Shown here: piece by piece, positions 26,726-35,723 of the stretch
How the letters are laid out: the number at the start of each line of letters is the position of its first letter
Numbering within the stretch: the stretch's first letter is position 1
DNA from: an uncultured Pelagibacteraceae bacterium
GTDB taxonomy: Bacteria; Pseudomonadota; Alphaproteobacteria; Pelagibacterales; Pelagibacteraceae
DNA: 64,000 bases
NCBI GenBank assembly: GCA_902543295.1
Contig: CACBXW010000003.1
Span: forward strand, 1 to 64,000
Direction of reading: 5' to 3'
The notes under the pieces: model-generated
The model's input: only the letters and a program-made list of their open reading frames with translations
What the model was told of the DNA's origin: nothing
The model's database searches: none
Made by a program: the position numbers and the translations under genes

Positions 26726-28099
26726 ATGAACGAAACTGTCCAAGCAGAATTAAAAAAGATATTTAACGGAAGATTTTCTACCTCAGAGTCTACTCGTGCA
26801 AATTATGCAAGAGGGGAAGATACCTATAACCCAATATTATCAAAGGCAGTTGTATTTCCAGAAACTAATGAAGAAGTTTCAAAAATTCTAAAAATTTGTA
26901 ACGAGCATAAAATTCCGGTGGTTCCATTTGGAACCGGCACATCTCTTGAAGGCCATGTTGTTGGAAATCAAAATGGTATTACGATTTCTTTAGAAAAAAT
27001 GAATAAAGTTTTAAGTGTAAATGCTGAGGATTTTGACTGCAGAGTGCAAGCAAATGTAACAAGAAAGCAATTAAATGAATATTTAAGAGAAGATGGAGTA
27101 TTTTTTCCAATAGATCCTGGTGCGGATGCTGCACTCGGTGGGATGGCATCTACTTCAGCTTCAGGAACAATGGCAGTGAAATATGGAACAATGAGAACAG
27201 TTATTTCTGGCTTAACAGTTGTTTTACCAAATGGAGACATAATTAAAACTGGTGCAAGAACTAAAAAAACTTCTGCGGGATATAACTTAACTAATTTGTT
27301 TATTGGATCTGAGGGAACATTAGGAATTATTACAGAAGTTCAATTAAGACTATCACCAATACCTGAAAGCATAATGAGTGCAGTTTGCTATTTTCCAGAT
27401 TTAGACTCAGCAGTAAAGACAGCGCAAGAAGTTATTCAGTACGGTGTTCCAATTGCAAGAATTGAAATGTTAAACAAAGACCAAATGGAAATTAGCATTA
27501 AATATTCAAAGCTAGAAAACATCAAAGCATCACCAACTTTATTCTTTGAATTTCATGGAAGTGAGCTATCGAATAATGAGTCTATTAAAATTGTAGAAGA
27601 ATTATCGAAAAATAATGGTGGAAGTGATTTTCAATGGGCATCTTCTCCGGAAGAACAAAAAATACTTTGGAAAGCAAGACATGATGTTTATTATTCAGTA
27701 AAAGCTTTAGGTCATGATATGAAAGTGTATTCTACAGATGTTTGTGTACCAATTTCCAAGTTAGTTGAGTGTATTTCGTGGGCAGAAAAAGAAGTTAAAA
27801 AGTTAGGTCTAACTGCACCGATGGTTGGTCATGTTGGAGATGGAAATTTTCACTCCATAATATTGTATGATCCTGACGATGAAGAAAAACAAAAAAAAAT
27901 TAGACAATACAGCGATGATCTAATTAATAAAGCTTTAGAGCTAGAGGGAACAATTACAGGAGAACATGGAATTGGTCTTCAAAAAAAACATTACTTATTA
28001 AGAGAGCACCCAGATAATTTACCAGTGATGAAAGCTATTAAAAGAAGTATCGATGTAAACAATATCATGAATCCTGGTAAGGTTTTTGATTTAAATTAA
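26726..28099 (+). CDS. FAD-linked oxidase, D-lactate / glycolate dehydrogenase (GlcD/LDHD-like)
   Basis: A 457-residue flavoprotein. The PCMH FAD domain is marked by VPFGTGTSLEGH near 70 and DPGADAALGGM with a GTMRTVISGL stretch after it. The C-terminal oxidase domain has GHVGDGNFHS, with the metal-binding histidines, and GEHGIGLQKK. This order matches D-lactate dehydrogenase (cytochrome) and glycolate oxidase GlcD. No glcE or glcF homologue is adjacent. It complements the two L-hydroxy-acid dehydrogenases upstream, covering the opposite stereoisomer. Confidence 0.9.
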   Translation: MNETVQAELKKIFNGRFSTSESTRANYARGEDTYNPILSKAVVFPETNEEVSKILKICNEHKIPVVPFGTGTSLEGHVVGNQNGITISLEKMNKVLSVNAEDFDCRVQANVTRKQLNEYLREDGVFFPIDPGADAALGGMASTSASGTMAVKYGTMRTVISGLTVVLPNGDIIKTGARTKKTSAGYNLTNLFIGSEGTLGIITEVQLRLSPIPESIMSAVCYFPDLDSAVKTAQEVIQYGVPIARIEMLNKDQMEISIKYSKLENIKASPTLFFEFHGSELSNNESIKIVEELSKNNGGSDFQWASSPEEQKILWKARHDVYYSVKALGHDMKVYSTDVCVPISKLVECISWAEKEVKKLGLTAPMVGHVGDGNFHSIILYDPDDEEKQKKIRQYSDDLINKALELEGTITGEHGIGLQKKHYLLREHPDNLPVMKAIKRSIDVNNIMNPGKVFDLN

Positions 28100-28110
28100 T
28101 CCAAAATAAA

Positions 28111-29064
28111 ATGAAAAAAATTTTAATCACAAGAAGGCTTTTAAGATCTTGTGAGGATAAAGCTAAAGAATTATTTGATGCTAACTTTAATTTAAATGAT
28201 GAACTCTACTCTCAAAAGAAGCTAATAGAGATGAGCACAGGCTGTGATGGTATTTTATCAGCTTTGACAGATAAGCTCGATGCAGAAACAATTAATCAAT
28301 TACCTGAGAGTGTAAAAATTATATCAAATTTTGCTGTAGGTTTTGGAAATATAGATTTAGAAGCTGCAAAGAAAAGAGGGATTGCAGTAACAAACACGCC
28401 AGATGTTTTAACTGATGCTACTGCAGAAATTGGGGTTTTGTTGATATTAGGTGCATGCAGAAGAGCATCTGAAGGAATTGAAAAAGCTAGAGAAGGTGGC
28501 TGGGTTTGGTCAGCAGATATGTTGATTGGTAAACAATTAACTGGCACTAGACTTGGAATACTTGGCATGGGTAGAATTGGTCAAAAAATAGCTAAAATAG
28601 CTAAATCGTTAGGTATGATAATTCATTATCATAATCGATCAAAATTAAGCGAAGAAAAAGAACAGGGCGCAACTTACCACGATAACTTAAATGATTTGAT
28701 GAAAGTCTCTGATGTTCTTTCAGTATGTTGTCCTGCATCTAAAGAGACAATAAATTTAATCAATAAAGATACACTAGAATTATTACCAAAAGGTGCAGTC
28801 GTGACCAATGTTGCAAGAGGAGATATTATTGAAGATGAAGCTTTAATAGATGCTTTGGAAAGAAGAAAAGTTTATGCAGTTGGGCTAGATGTATACAAAA
28901 ATGAACCAAATTTAAATCCAGGATATCTTAAACACAAAAGTGCTTTTATTCTTCCTCATTTAGGTAGCGCAACTAAAGAAACTAGAACCGCAATGGCTAA
29001 TCTAGCTATAGATAATATGGATGAGTTTTTCAAAACAGGCGGATGCAAAAACAAAGTTAATTAA
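28111..29064 (+). CDS. D-2-hydroxyacid dehydrogenase (glyoxylate/hydroxypyruvate reductase-like)
   Basis: A 317-residue NAD(P)-dependent enzyme. The Rossmann loop LGMGRIGQKIAK, the arginine in VARGDIIEDEAL, the glutamate in YKNEPNLNPG and the histidine in LPHLGSAT form the family's nucleotide site and catalytic triad. Length and motifs match glyoxylate or hydroxypyruvate reductases. With the FAD dehydrogenase 11 bases upstream it could cycle a hydroxy acid and its oxo acid, or clear glyoxylate. The direction in the cell cannot be told from sequence. Confidence 0.9.
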   Translation: MKKILITRRLLRSCEDKAKELFDANFNLNDELYSQKKLIEMSTGCDGILSALTDKLDAETINQLPESVKIISNFAVGFGNIDLEAAKKRGIAVTNTPDVLTDATAEIGVLLILGACRRASEGIEKAREGGWVWSADMLIGKQLTGTRLGILGMGRIGQKIAKIAKSLGMIIHYHNRSKLSEEKEQGATYHDNLNDLMKVSDVLSVCCPASKETINLINKDTLELLPKGAVVTNVARGDIIEDEALIDALERRKVYAVGLDVYKNEPNLNPGYLKHKSAFILPHLGSATKETRTAMANLAIDNMDEFFKTGGCKNKVN

Positions 29065-29132
29065 CAATCTCAAGTTGTAATTGGTAATTAAAATTATTCT
29101 AACCTTCTAGACATATTTTTTATTTCAATTTA

Positions 29133-29157
29133 AAATTTATTTATAAAAAATAAATTT
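29133..29157 (+). promoter_or_regulatory. AT-rich 9-bp inverted repeat before the ADH gene
   Basis: Arms 29133-29141 and 29149-29157 are perfect inverses around a 7-base spacer. The repeat ends just upstream of a GAGAGG Shine-Dalgarno (29159-29164) that lies 6 bases before the ATG at 29171. It contains only A and T, so chance is plausible in this genome. It could be an operator or a weak hairpin affecting ribosome access. Confidence 0.25.
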
Positions 29158-29170
29158 AGAGAGGAAAATA

Positions 29171-30232
29171 ATGAAAGCACAGGTTTTACATAAGTATGAC
29201 CCAGAAATGAAAGCAGATGTTTGGGTCACAGGTGAAGAGTTGCCAAATCCTAAAATTGAGAAAGCAAGCGATGTGATTGTTAAAATTGGAGCTGCAGGTG
29301 TTTGTAGAACTGATTTGCATATAATTGAAGGAGTTTGGAAGCACATTACAGATCAAAATAACGATCTGTTGCCGATGGTAATGGGACATGAGAACGCTGG
29401 ATGGATAGAGGAAGTTGGTAAAGATGTTACAGGATTTAAAAAAGGTGATGCAGTTATTTTACACCCTAAAGTTTCTGGCACAGGAGGAACATGCTTAGAT
29501 TGTAGAAGAGGAAACGATATGCATGCTGAAGATCCAATTTTTGCAGGTTTGAATGTAAAACACGGGGGATATTCAGAATTACTTCAAACTAGCGTAAGAA
29601 ATCTAATAAAAATTCCAAAAGTTTTAGGTCCAATAGACGTTGCGCCATTTTCAGACGCAGGTTTGACTGCTTACAGAGTTGTAAAAAAAGCTACTAGACA
29701 CCTTCTGCCAGGTGAAAATTGTGTAATCATAGGTGCTGGTGGATTAGGACATATAGCAATTCAATGTATGAAAGCAATGTGTGCTGCAAATATTATTGTT
29801 GTTGAAAAAGCAAAAGCACCTTTAGAACATGCAATGGAACTAGGAGCTGACCATGGGGTTTTAATAGATGGTAATGAAATTGAAAAAGTAAAAGAACTTA
29901 CAAAAGGAAAAGGTGCAGAGGCTGTTATAGATTTTGTTGGTGAAAAAGGTTCTACCCCAATGGGAATTAAAATGACCAAAGCAACTGGGACTTTCTATAT
30001 TGTAGGTTACGGAGAAGAAATAAGAGTTTTGGCGATTGATATGATCGATCAAGAAAAAAGTATAGTTGGAAGCTTAGTAGGTACATGGGCTGAATTATAT
30101 GAATTAATGGAACTAGCAGATAAAGGTTTAGTAAAACTTTCAATGAAAGAATACAAACTTGAAGAAGCTAATAAAGCACTACATGATTTAAATGATGGTA
30201 AGATTAAAGGTCGTGCAGTGTTAGTTCCATAA
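29171..30232 (+). CDS. Zinc-type alcohol dehydrogenase, MDR family
   Basis: A 353-residue NAD(P)-dependent dehydrogenase. Catalytic zinc ligands are Cys45 (GVCRTDLH), His73 and Glu74 (MGHEN) and Asp162 (SDAGLTAY), and the cofactor loop is GAGGLGHIAIQ (188-198). The structural-zinc loop keeps only two of the four usual cysteines (Cys108, Cys111); the flanking positions are Gly and His/Ala. It has a strong GAGAGG SD and lies 24 bases before the ABC binding-protein gene, which has the same SD. It probably oxidises a polyol or alcohol imported by that system. Confidence 0.9.
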   Translation: MKAQVLHKYDPEMKADVWVTGEELPNPKIEKASDVIVKIGAAGVCRTDLHIIEGVWKHITDQNNDLLPMVMGHENAGWIEEVGKDVTGFKKGDAVILHPKVSGTGGTCLDCRRGNDMHAEDPIFAGLNVKHGGYSELLQTSVRNLIKIPKVLGPIDVAPFSDAGLTAYRVVKKATRHLLPGENCVIIGAGGLGHIAIQCMKAMCAANIIVVEKAKAPLEHAMELGADHGVLIDGNEIEKVKELTKGKGAEAVIDFVGEKGSTPMGIKMTKATGTFYIVGYGEEIRVLAIDMIDQEKSIVGSLVGTWAELYELMELADKGLVKLSMKEYKLEEANKALHDLNDGKIKGRAVLVP

Positions 30233-30256
30233 TTAACAACAAAGAGAGGAAAAAAG

Positions 30257-31792
30257 ATGAAGACAATAAAAACTTGCGTAACCGCTCTAATATCAGCTTT
30301 GTTGGTATTTAGTCCTGTTGCGTATGCTGATAAGTGGAGTGATCAGTTTCCACATATCAAAGCAACTGGGGATATTCCTGGTGATTGTTCTTACGAGTCT
30401 ATGTCTAAGAAAAACTATAAAGGCAAGACGCTTAAGATTAATACACATGCTGTACCAGTCATGGGAGAGCCAACAGCTCTACATGCTGAGCAGTTCGCTA
30501 AACTTACTGGAGCAAAAGTTGATGTTACTCATACACCAGCAGGTGACTTATATGCGAAAGCAATGGTACCATTTCAAGCTGGACAAGCTCCATATGACAT
30601 CGTTTTTGGATTTTCAAACTTCATTAACGATTGGAGAAGATACTTAGAGCCAGTTCCAAAGAAATACGTTGAGATGAAACAAATGAAAGACGTTACTCCG
30701 TCTCACATTGGTGTAGCATCTTGGGATGGTGTTATGTATCAGTTTCCGGTTGATGGAGACAGACATTATCTGAAATATAGAAAAGATGTAATTGATAATC
30801 CTGAGTACCAAAAACAATATAAGGAAGCTACTGGTAAAGAACTAAGAGTTCCTCAAACTTGGAAAGAATATGGAGAAATGGCAGCTTACTTTAACAATTG
30901 GGACTGGGATGGAGATGGCGAGAAAGAATACGGATCTGCTGAAGTAATGAAAAAAGACGATCTAATGTATGCTGCTTTCTATTCAAGATCTGCTGCTTAC
31001 TCAAAAAATCCTAAAACACCTGGTGGTTTTTTCTTTGATTTAGAAACTATGAAACCACTAATTAACAATCCAGGTTTTGTTGAAGCTTTAACTGACTGGG
31101 TTGAGGCAACTAAATATGTTCCTCCAGGAGGAATAAATTTTGGTTTAGGTGATGAAATTGGATCATTTGGTGGAGGACAAACATTGTTTAGTTTTTCATG
31201 GGATGATGCATTTGTTGCCGCTATGCAACCAGATAGTCCAATAAACAATAAAGTTGGTGCTGCACAGTTACCAGGAGCTATGAAAGTTTGGAATAGAAAA
31301 ACTAACTCTTGGGATGAAGGCTTTAACCAAGCTCCTTTCTTCGTATGGGGATGGGCAGTTGGAGTAGCTAAGAAAAGTAAAGAGAAAGAAATGGCTTTCG
31401 ATTATCTATGTTTCTTTGCTAACGAAGCTAACCACCAAGCGGACATTGGAATTGGTAGATTTGGTGTAAACCCATTTAGAAATGACGACTTTAAAGTTGA
31501 TGTATGGACACAAATTGGTTGGGATAAAGATATTGCTCAATCATATGTTGATACTCTTGCACAAATGGAACAAAGTAAAAATAGAGTATTTCCATTAAGA
31601 GTTCCTGGAACTTTTGAGTTTAATGCTGCATTGGCTACTGCTGCTGCAAAAGCATTAGCTGGTCAATTATCTCCACAAGCTGCTTTAGACGAAGCTGCTA
31701 AACAGTGGGAAGATATACTTAACAGAGTAGGAAAAGATAACGTAAGAAAAGCCTATGCTGTTGGTGTAGCAATGGAAGATAATAAGCAATAA
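30257..31792 (+). CDS. ABC transporter substrate-binding protein (carbohydrate/polyol type)
   Basis: Periplasmic binding protein of 511 residues with a signal peptide ending near VAYA|DKW (residue 24). It is large for the family and resembles the glycerol/sugar class of high-molecular-weight binding proteins that pair with two different ATPases. A GAGAGG Shine-Dalgarno (30244-30249) lies 7 bases before the ATG. The gene uses less AT-rich codons than its neighbours, consistent with high expression. It is followed by a perfect 10-bp hairpin before the permease genes. The substrate is unproven; glycerol or a related polyol is inferred from the transporter architecture. Confidence 0.9.
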   Translation: MKTIKTCVTALISALLVFSPVAYADKWSDQFPHIKATGDIPGDCSYESMSKKNYKGKTLKINTHAVPVMGEPTALHAEQFAKLTGAKVDVTHTPAGDLYAKAMVPFQAGQAPYDIVFGFSNFINDWRRYLEPVPKKYVEMKQMKDVTPSHIGVASWDGVMYQFPVDGDRHYLKYRKDVIDNPEYQKQYKEATGKELRVPQTWKEYGEMAAYFNNWDWDGDGEKEYGSAEVMKKDDLMYAAFYSRSAAYSKNPKTPGGFFFDLETMKPLINNPGFVEALTDWVEATKYVPPGGINFGLGDEIGSFGGGQTLFSFSWDDAFVAAMQPDSPINNKVGAAQLPGAMKVWNRKTNSWDEGFNQAPFFVWGWAVGVAKKSKEKEMAFDYLCFFANEANHQADIGIGRFGVNPFRNDDFKVDVWTQIGWDKDIAQSYVDTLAQMEQSKNRVFPLRVPGTFEFNAALATAAAKALAGQLSPQAALDEAAKQWEDILNRVGKDNVRKAYAVGVAMEDNKQ

Positions 31793-31803
31793 TTTTGTAA
31801 ACT

Positions 31804-31827
31804 TGTGGCCGTTTTTTAACGGCCACA
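31804..31827 (+). terminator. Perfect 10-bp hairpin between binding protein and permease
   Basis: Arms 31804-31813 and 31818-31827 pair perfectly, GC-rich in the middle (GGCCG/CGGCC), around a TTTT loop, followed by a short run of T. It lies 12 bases after the binding-protein stop and 27 before the first permease. It fits partial termination or protection of the upstream mRNA, which would make binding protein in excess over membrane parts. Only three Ts follow directly, so termination is probably leaky. Confidence 0.55.
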
Positions 31828-31853
31828 TTTTAAAATAATCCAAAAAAAAAATT

Positions 31854-32720
31854 ATGAATTTTAAACACAAGTTTGTTTTTTTATTCCCAGGATTGTTTGT
31901 ACTTATTGGAATTTTAATTTTTCCAATTATTTTTACTATTAGATTAAGTCTTTCTGGATGGAATAGTTATACACCAGAAATGAACTTCATAGGTATTACG
32001 AATTATATAAGGTTATTTACTGATGATCCGAGGTTTTGGGAGTCTTTTTTTAGGCTAAGTTTTTTATCGGTTACTACAGTTATTCTTCAATATGTTATCG
32101 GATTTGCTCTAGCGATGATGGTTTGGAGAGAAATAAAATTTAAAAGATTTTTTAGAGTAATTTTTCTAGTACCAATGATGACAACTCCAGTAATAATGAC
32201 AGTTATTTGGAGAACATTTTTTCATGAATCACTAGGTCCTGTAAACGATTTGTTAGGTGGATTAGGAGTAAAACCTATTTTATGGTTGAGTGACCCGGTT
32301 ATTGCGAAGTTTACTGTTATAATTGTTGAGGTTTGGCAATGGACACCATTTATGTTTTTACTATTGCTAGCTGGACTTTTGTCACTTCCAAAAGAACCCT
32401 TTTTGGCAGCTGCTATAGATGGAGCAAGTCCATTTAGAAAATTTGTTTATGTAACCTTTCCTTTGATGGCTCCCATATCAATTGGAGCAATAATAATAAG
32501 ACTTATCGAGGCTTCAAAAATAATGGATACAGTATTTGTTTTGACTTCGGGAGGACCAGGTACTGCAACTGAGACCTCAAGTTTTTATATTTATATTAAA
32601 GGATTAAGAGAATTTCAGATGGGTTATGCAGCGACCTTATCTTTCACTTATCTTGTTATAATGATTATCAGTTTAACAATAATAGCTAAAGTTTTAACCA
32701 AATTAATGATCAAAGAATAA
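31854..32720 (+). CDS. ABC transporter permease 1 (sugar/polyol type, MalF-like)
   Basis: A 288-residue inner-membrane protein with six hydrophobic helices and the cytoplasmic EAA loop AAIDGASPFRKFVYVTFPLM (about residues 185-204), which docks to an ATPase. This is the short form without a large periplasmic loop. It follows the binding-protein gene after the hairpin and precedes permease 2 by 2 bases. It forms the heterodimeric pore with that protein. Confidence 0.92.
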   Translation: MNFKHKFVFLFPGLFVLIGILIFPIIFTIRLSLSGWNSYTPEMNFIGITNYIRLFTDDPRFWESFFRLSFLSVTTVILQYVIGFALAMMVWREIKFKRFFRVIFLVPMMTTPVIMTVIWRTFFHESLGPVNDLLGGLGVKPILWLSDPVIAKFTVIIVEVWQWTPFMFLLLLAGLLSLPKEPFLAAAIDGASPFRKFVYVTFPLMAPISIGAIIIRLIEASKIMDTVFVLTSGGPGTATETSSFYIYIKGLREFQMGYAATLSFTYLVIMIISLTIIAKVLTKLMIKE

Positions 32721-32722
32721 CT

Positions 32723-33571
32723 ATGAGCAAACTTTACACTTTTCTTAAATATTTCTTTATTACATTTTGGACTGTATTTGTTGTTGCGCCATTTCTGTGG
32801 GCCGTATCAACATCTTTTAAAGACTTCCAATCTGTAAATAGTAAAGTAACTTATATTCCTTGGTTAGATTTCGAACCAACATTGGAGGGCTGGAGGGTTT
32901 TAATTAAGTCTCCTGCGAAAGGTGGAGTAGATATTGTTGAGCCTTATTTTAATAGTATTTTTGTAACCTGTACTGCTAGTTTAATAAGTATTGTTCTTGG
33001 CACTCTTGCTGCTTATGCACTATCAAGATTTACCTTTAAAGCTGGATTTGTAAGAAACAACGATATTACTTTTTTTTTCATTTCACAAAGAATTATGCCT
33101 CCAATTGTATTATCAATTCCTTTCTTTATTTTTCTAAGCACAATAGGATTGCTTGATAGTTTATTAGGTCTAGTAGTTGTATACATCGTTTTATTAATGC
33201 CAATTGCTGTTTGGATTATGGTAGATTTTTTTAATAGAGTTCCAAAGGAATTAGATGAGACTGCATTAATTGATGGGTGTAATCCCTATCAAGCTTTCTA
33301 TAAAGTTGTTTTACCAAATTCAATACCTGGTTTAATTGTTGCAGGAATGTTTTGTATTATTTTTGGATGGATAGATTTCTTTTTTGCATTTATTTTAACA
33401 TTTACTGAAGTACAATTGTTACCTGTAAAAGTCGTTGCACTTAATTCATCAATAACACCATGGTGGAGCCTTTCGGCATCTGCTTTGGTTTCAGTTGCAC
33501 CATTAATAATCGTTGCATTTATAGTTGAGAGATATCTATCAAAAGGAAATTTATCAGGAGCATTAAAATAA
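32723..33571 (+). CDS. ABC transporter permease 2 (sugar/polyol type, MalG-like)
   Basis: A 282-residue inner-membrane protein with six helices. The EAA loop reads ETALIDGCNPYQAFYKVVLP and the N-terminal VAPFLWAVSTSFK matches the MalG type. The stop overlaps the first ATPase gene by one base (TAATG). It pairs with permease 1 and receives ATP energy from the two NBDs encoded downstream. Confidence 0.92.
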   Translation: MSKLYTFLKYFFITFWTVFVVAPFLWAVSTSFKDFQSVNSKVTYIPWLDFEPTLEGWRVLIKSPAKGGVDIVEPYFNSIFVTCTASLISIVLGTLAAYALSRFTFKAGFVRNNDITFFFISQRIMPPIVLSIPFFIFLSTIGLLDSLLGLVVVYIVLLMPIAVWIMVDFFNRVPKELDETALIDGCNPYQAFYKVVLPNSIPGLIVAGMFCIIFGWIDFFFAFILTFTEVQLLPVKVVALNSSITPWWSLSASALVSVAPLIIVAFIVERYLSKGNLSGALK

Positions 33572-34650
33572 TGAATTTAATTGGAGAGAAAATTTCTTAT
33601 AAACCTGATGAGCAATTTCATTTAAACGATGTCTCGTTTAATTTTAAAAAAGGTAATTTGTATACCATTTTAGGTAGAACTTTATCTGGCAAAACGACTC
33701 TTTTAAAAACAATTGCAGGATTATTAAATCCAGATCAAGGCTCAATTTCTTTTGAGGAAAAAGACTTTATTAAAATACCTGTTTGGGAAAGAAATGTTGC
33801 TATGGTTTATCAACAATTTATTAATTACCCTCACTTAAATGTTTATGAAAACATAACTTTTCCATTAGAACAGAGAAAACTAAGTCCTGAGCAAATAAAA
33901 AAAGATGTAGATGAAGCTCTAAAAACTGTTGGATTAGTTGGATTTGAAAATAGAAAAATTCAGGAATTATCTGGCGGACAGCAACAAAGGGTTGCACTTG
34001 CAAGATCACTTGCAAAAAAAGCAAAAATTTTGTTGCTAGACGAACCGTTAGTTAATTTAGATTACAAACTTAGAGAACAATTAAGAGAAGAATTTAAAAG
34101 AATTTTCTCAGAAGGACTGTCCCAAGATACAATTTTAATTTACTCAACAACAGATCCTCAAGAAGTAATGGAACTAAATGGAGAAGTAATTGTTTTAGAT
34201 GAAGGGAAGGTATTACAAAAAGGGCCTGCCAAAGAGATTTTTGAAAATCCATCTAATTTAAAAGTTGCAGAAATATCAAATGATCCACCAATGAATGTTC
34301 TGAAGGGTTCAAAAAATTCAAAAAATCTGAACTTTGAGAATATTTCTTTAGAAATTCCAAATCATTTTAAGAATTTAGAAGATAAAGATTATAACTTTGG
34401 AATTAGAGCTTCAGAAATAAAACTTGATGAAAATGGTGAAGAATTTGAAATAGAATTAGCAGAGATTAGTGGTTCAGAAACATTGCTTCACTTAAAAAGA
34501 GGAAATTCAAAAATAATTGCTTTAATCGAGGAAGTAATGAATTTTAAAATTCATGAGAAAGTAAAAATAAATTTTAATGCAAATAAATTTTATGCTTTTG
34601 CAGAAGATGAAAAATTAGTTTCATCGCCATATGGAGGAACAAATGGCTAA
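33571..34650 (+). CDS. ABC transporter ATP-binding protein 1 (H-loop histidine replaced)
   Basis: A 359-residue ATPase with a C-terminal TOBE-like regulatory domain. Walker A is GRTLSGKT (35-42), the signature LSGGQQQR (133-140) is canonical and Walker B is LLLDEP (Asp157, Glu158). The switch histidine that normally follows as VTHD is Thr194 (STTD). It resembles GlpS of the two-ATPase glycerol transporters. It supplies a good signature but a crippled nucleotide pocket. The stop overlaps ATPase 2 by 8 bases. Confidence 0.92.
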   Translation: MNLIGEKISYKPDEQFHLNDVSFNFKKGNLYTILGRTLSGKTTLLKTIAGLLNPDQGSISFEEKDFIKIPVWERNVAMVYQQFINYPHLNVYENITFPLEQRKLSPEQIKKDVDEALKTVGLVGFENRKIQELSGGQQQRVALARSLAKKAKILLLDEPLVNLDYKLREQLREEFKRIFSEGLSQDTILIYSTTDPQEVMELNGEVIVLDEGKVLQKGPAKEIFENPSNLKVAEISNDPPMNVLKGSKNSKNLNFENISLEIPNHFKNLEDKDYNFGIRASEIKLDENGEEFEIELAEISGSETLLHLKRGNSKIIALIEEVMNFKIHEKVKINFNANKFYAFAEDEKLVSSPYGGTNG

Positions 34651-35716
34651 AATTGATTTATCTAATATTTCTCATACTTATAATCCTTTAGATCCAAAAC
34701 CAACATATGCTCTTAATCCGTTTTCAATGACTTGGGAAAATGGCAAGCGGTACGCAATCTTAGGACCTTCTGGGTGTGGAAAAACCACAATGTTAAACAT
34801 TGTTTCTGGATTAGTGAGACCATCCAAAGGTGAAATATTATTCGATGAAACACCTGTGACCGATTTAAAAACAGAAGATAGAAATATTGCCCAAGTTTTC
34901 CAATTCCCAGTAATTTACAATACAATGACTGTTTATGATAATTTAGCTTTCCCGCTAAGATGCAGGGAGTTTACAAAAGAAAAAATTGAAGAAAGAGTAA
35001 AAGCGGTTTCAGATACTTTAAACTTATCTTCATTTTTAAACTCACCAGCAAGAAAATTGACGGCTGATCAAAAACAACTTATCTCTTTAGGAAGAGGGTT
35101 GGTTCGAGAAGACGTTGCAGCTGTTTTAATGGACGAGCCTCTTACGGTTATAGACCCAGATTTAAAATTTAGACTTCGAAGAAACTTAAAAGAAATCAAT
35201 GAACAATATAAAACAACATTGGTTTATGTAACTCATGATCAAAACGAAGCTATGACTTTTGCAGAAAATATAATTGTTATGGATCAAGGTGAAATCGTGC
35301 AAGTTGGATTGCCAAAAGATTTATTTGAAAAACCTAAAACAACTTTTGTCGGTTATTTTATTGGCTCTCCTGCGATGAATATTTTTCATTCAACTGTATC
35401 CTCTGATCATGAAGTAAAAATTAATGACACCACTATTAAGACAAATTCAAATTTAGGAAATTTAAAAGATAAAAATGTTAAACTGGGAATTAGATCCGAG
35501 TTTATAGAATTGGCTGAAAAAGAAAAAAGTAATACAGTTAAAATTAAACTCACAAGAGTTGAGGACTTTGGTAATTTTAAGCTCCTTACAGGAAAAATGG
35601 GTGATTTAGTAATTAAATCAAAAGTAGAAAGGGAAAAACCCATTCCAGATGGAGAATTAAATTTATATTTTCCACCAGAGAAATGTTGCGTTTATTCTGA
35701 TGAAAAATTAGTTTAA
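34643..35716 (+). CDS. ABC transporter ATP-binding protein 2 (degenerate signature motif)
   Basis: A 357-residue partner ATPase. Walker A GPSGCGKT (41-48), Walker B LMDEP (Asp164, Glu165) and switch His198 (VTHD) are intact, but the signature LSGGQ is replaced by LTADQ (139-143). This is the GlpT pattern of two-ATPase glycerol systems. I chose ATG 34643 over 34631 because GGAGGA lies 6-10 bases upstream and the protein then begins AKIDLSNISHTY. The combination with ATPase 1 predicts one working and one degenerate site. Confidence 0.92.
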   Translation: MAKIDLSNISHTYNPLDPKPTYALNPFSMTWENGKRYAILGPSGCGKTTMLNIVSGLVRPSKGEILFDETPVTDLKTEDRNIAQVFQFPVIYNTMTVYDNLAFPLRCREFTKEKIEERVKAVSDTLNLSSFLNSPARKLTADQKQLISLGRGLVREDVAAVLMDEPLTVIDPDLKFRLRRNLKEINEQYKTTLVYVTHDQNEAMTFAENIIVMDQGEIVQVGLPKDLFEKPKTTFVGYFIGSPAMNIFHSTVSSDHEVKINDTTIKTNSNLGNLKDKNVKLGIRSEFIELAEKEKSNTVKIKLTRVEDFGNFKLLTGKMGDLVIKSKVEREKPIPDGELNLYFPPEKCCVYSDEKLV

Positions 35717-35723
35717 GGGATAA

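Noticed and set aside
29133-29157. Strong terminator before the alcohol dehydrogenase gene
   Set aside because: The stem contains only A-T pairs and directly precedes the Shine-Dalgarno of the next gene. It was kept only as a weak regulatory possibility.
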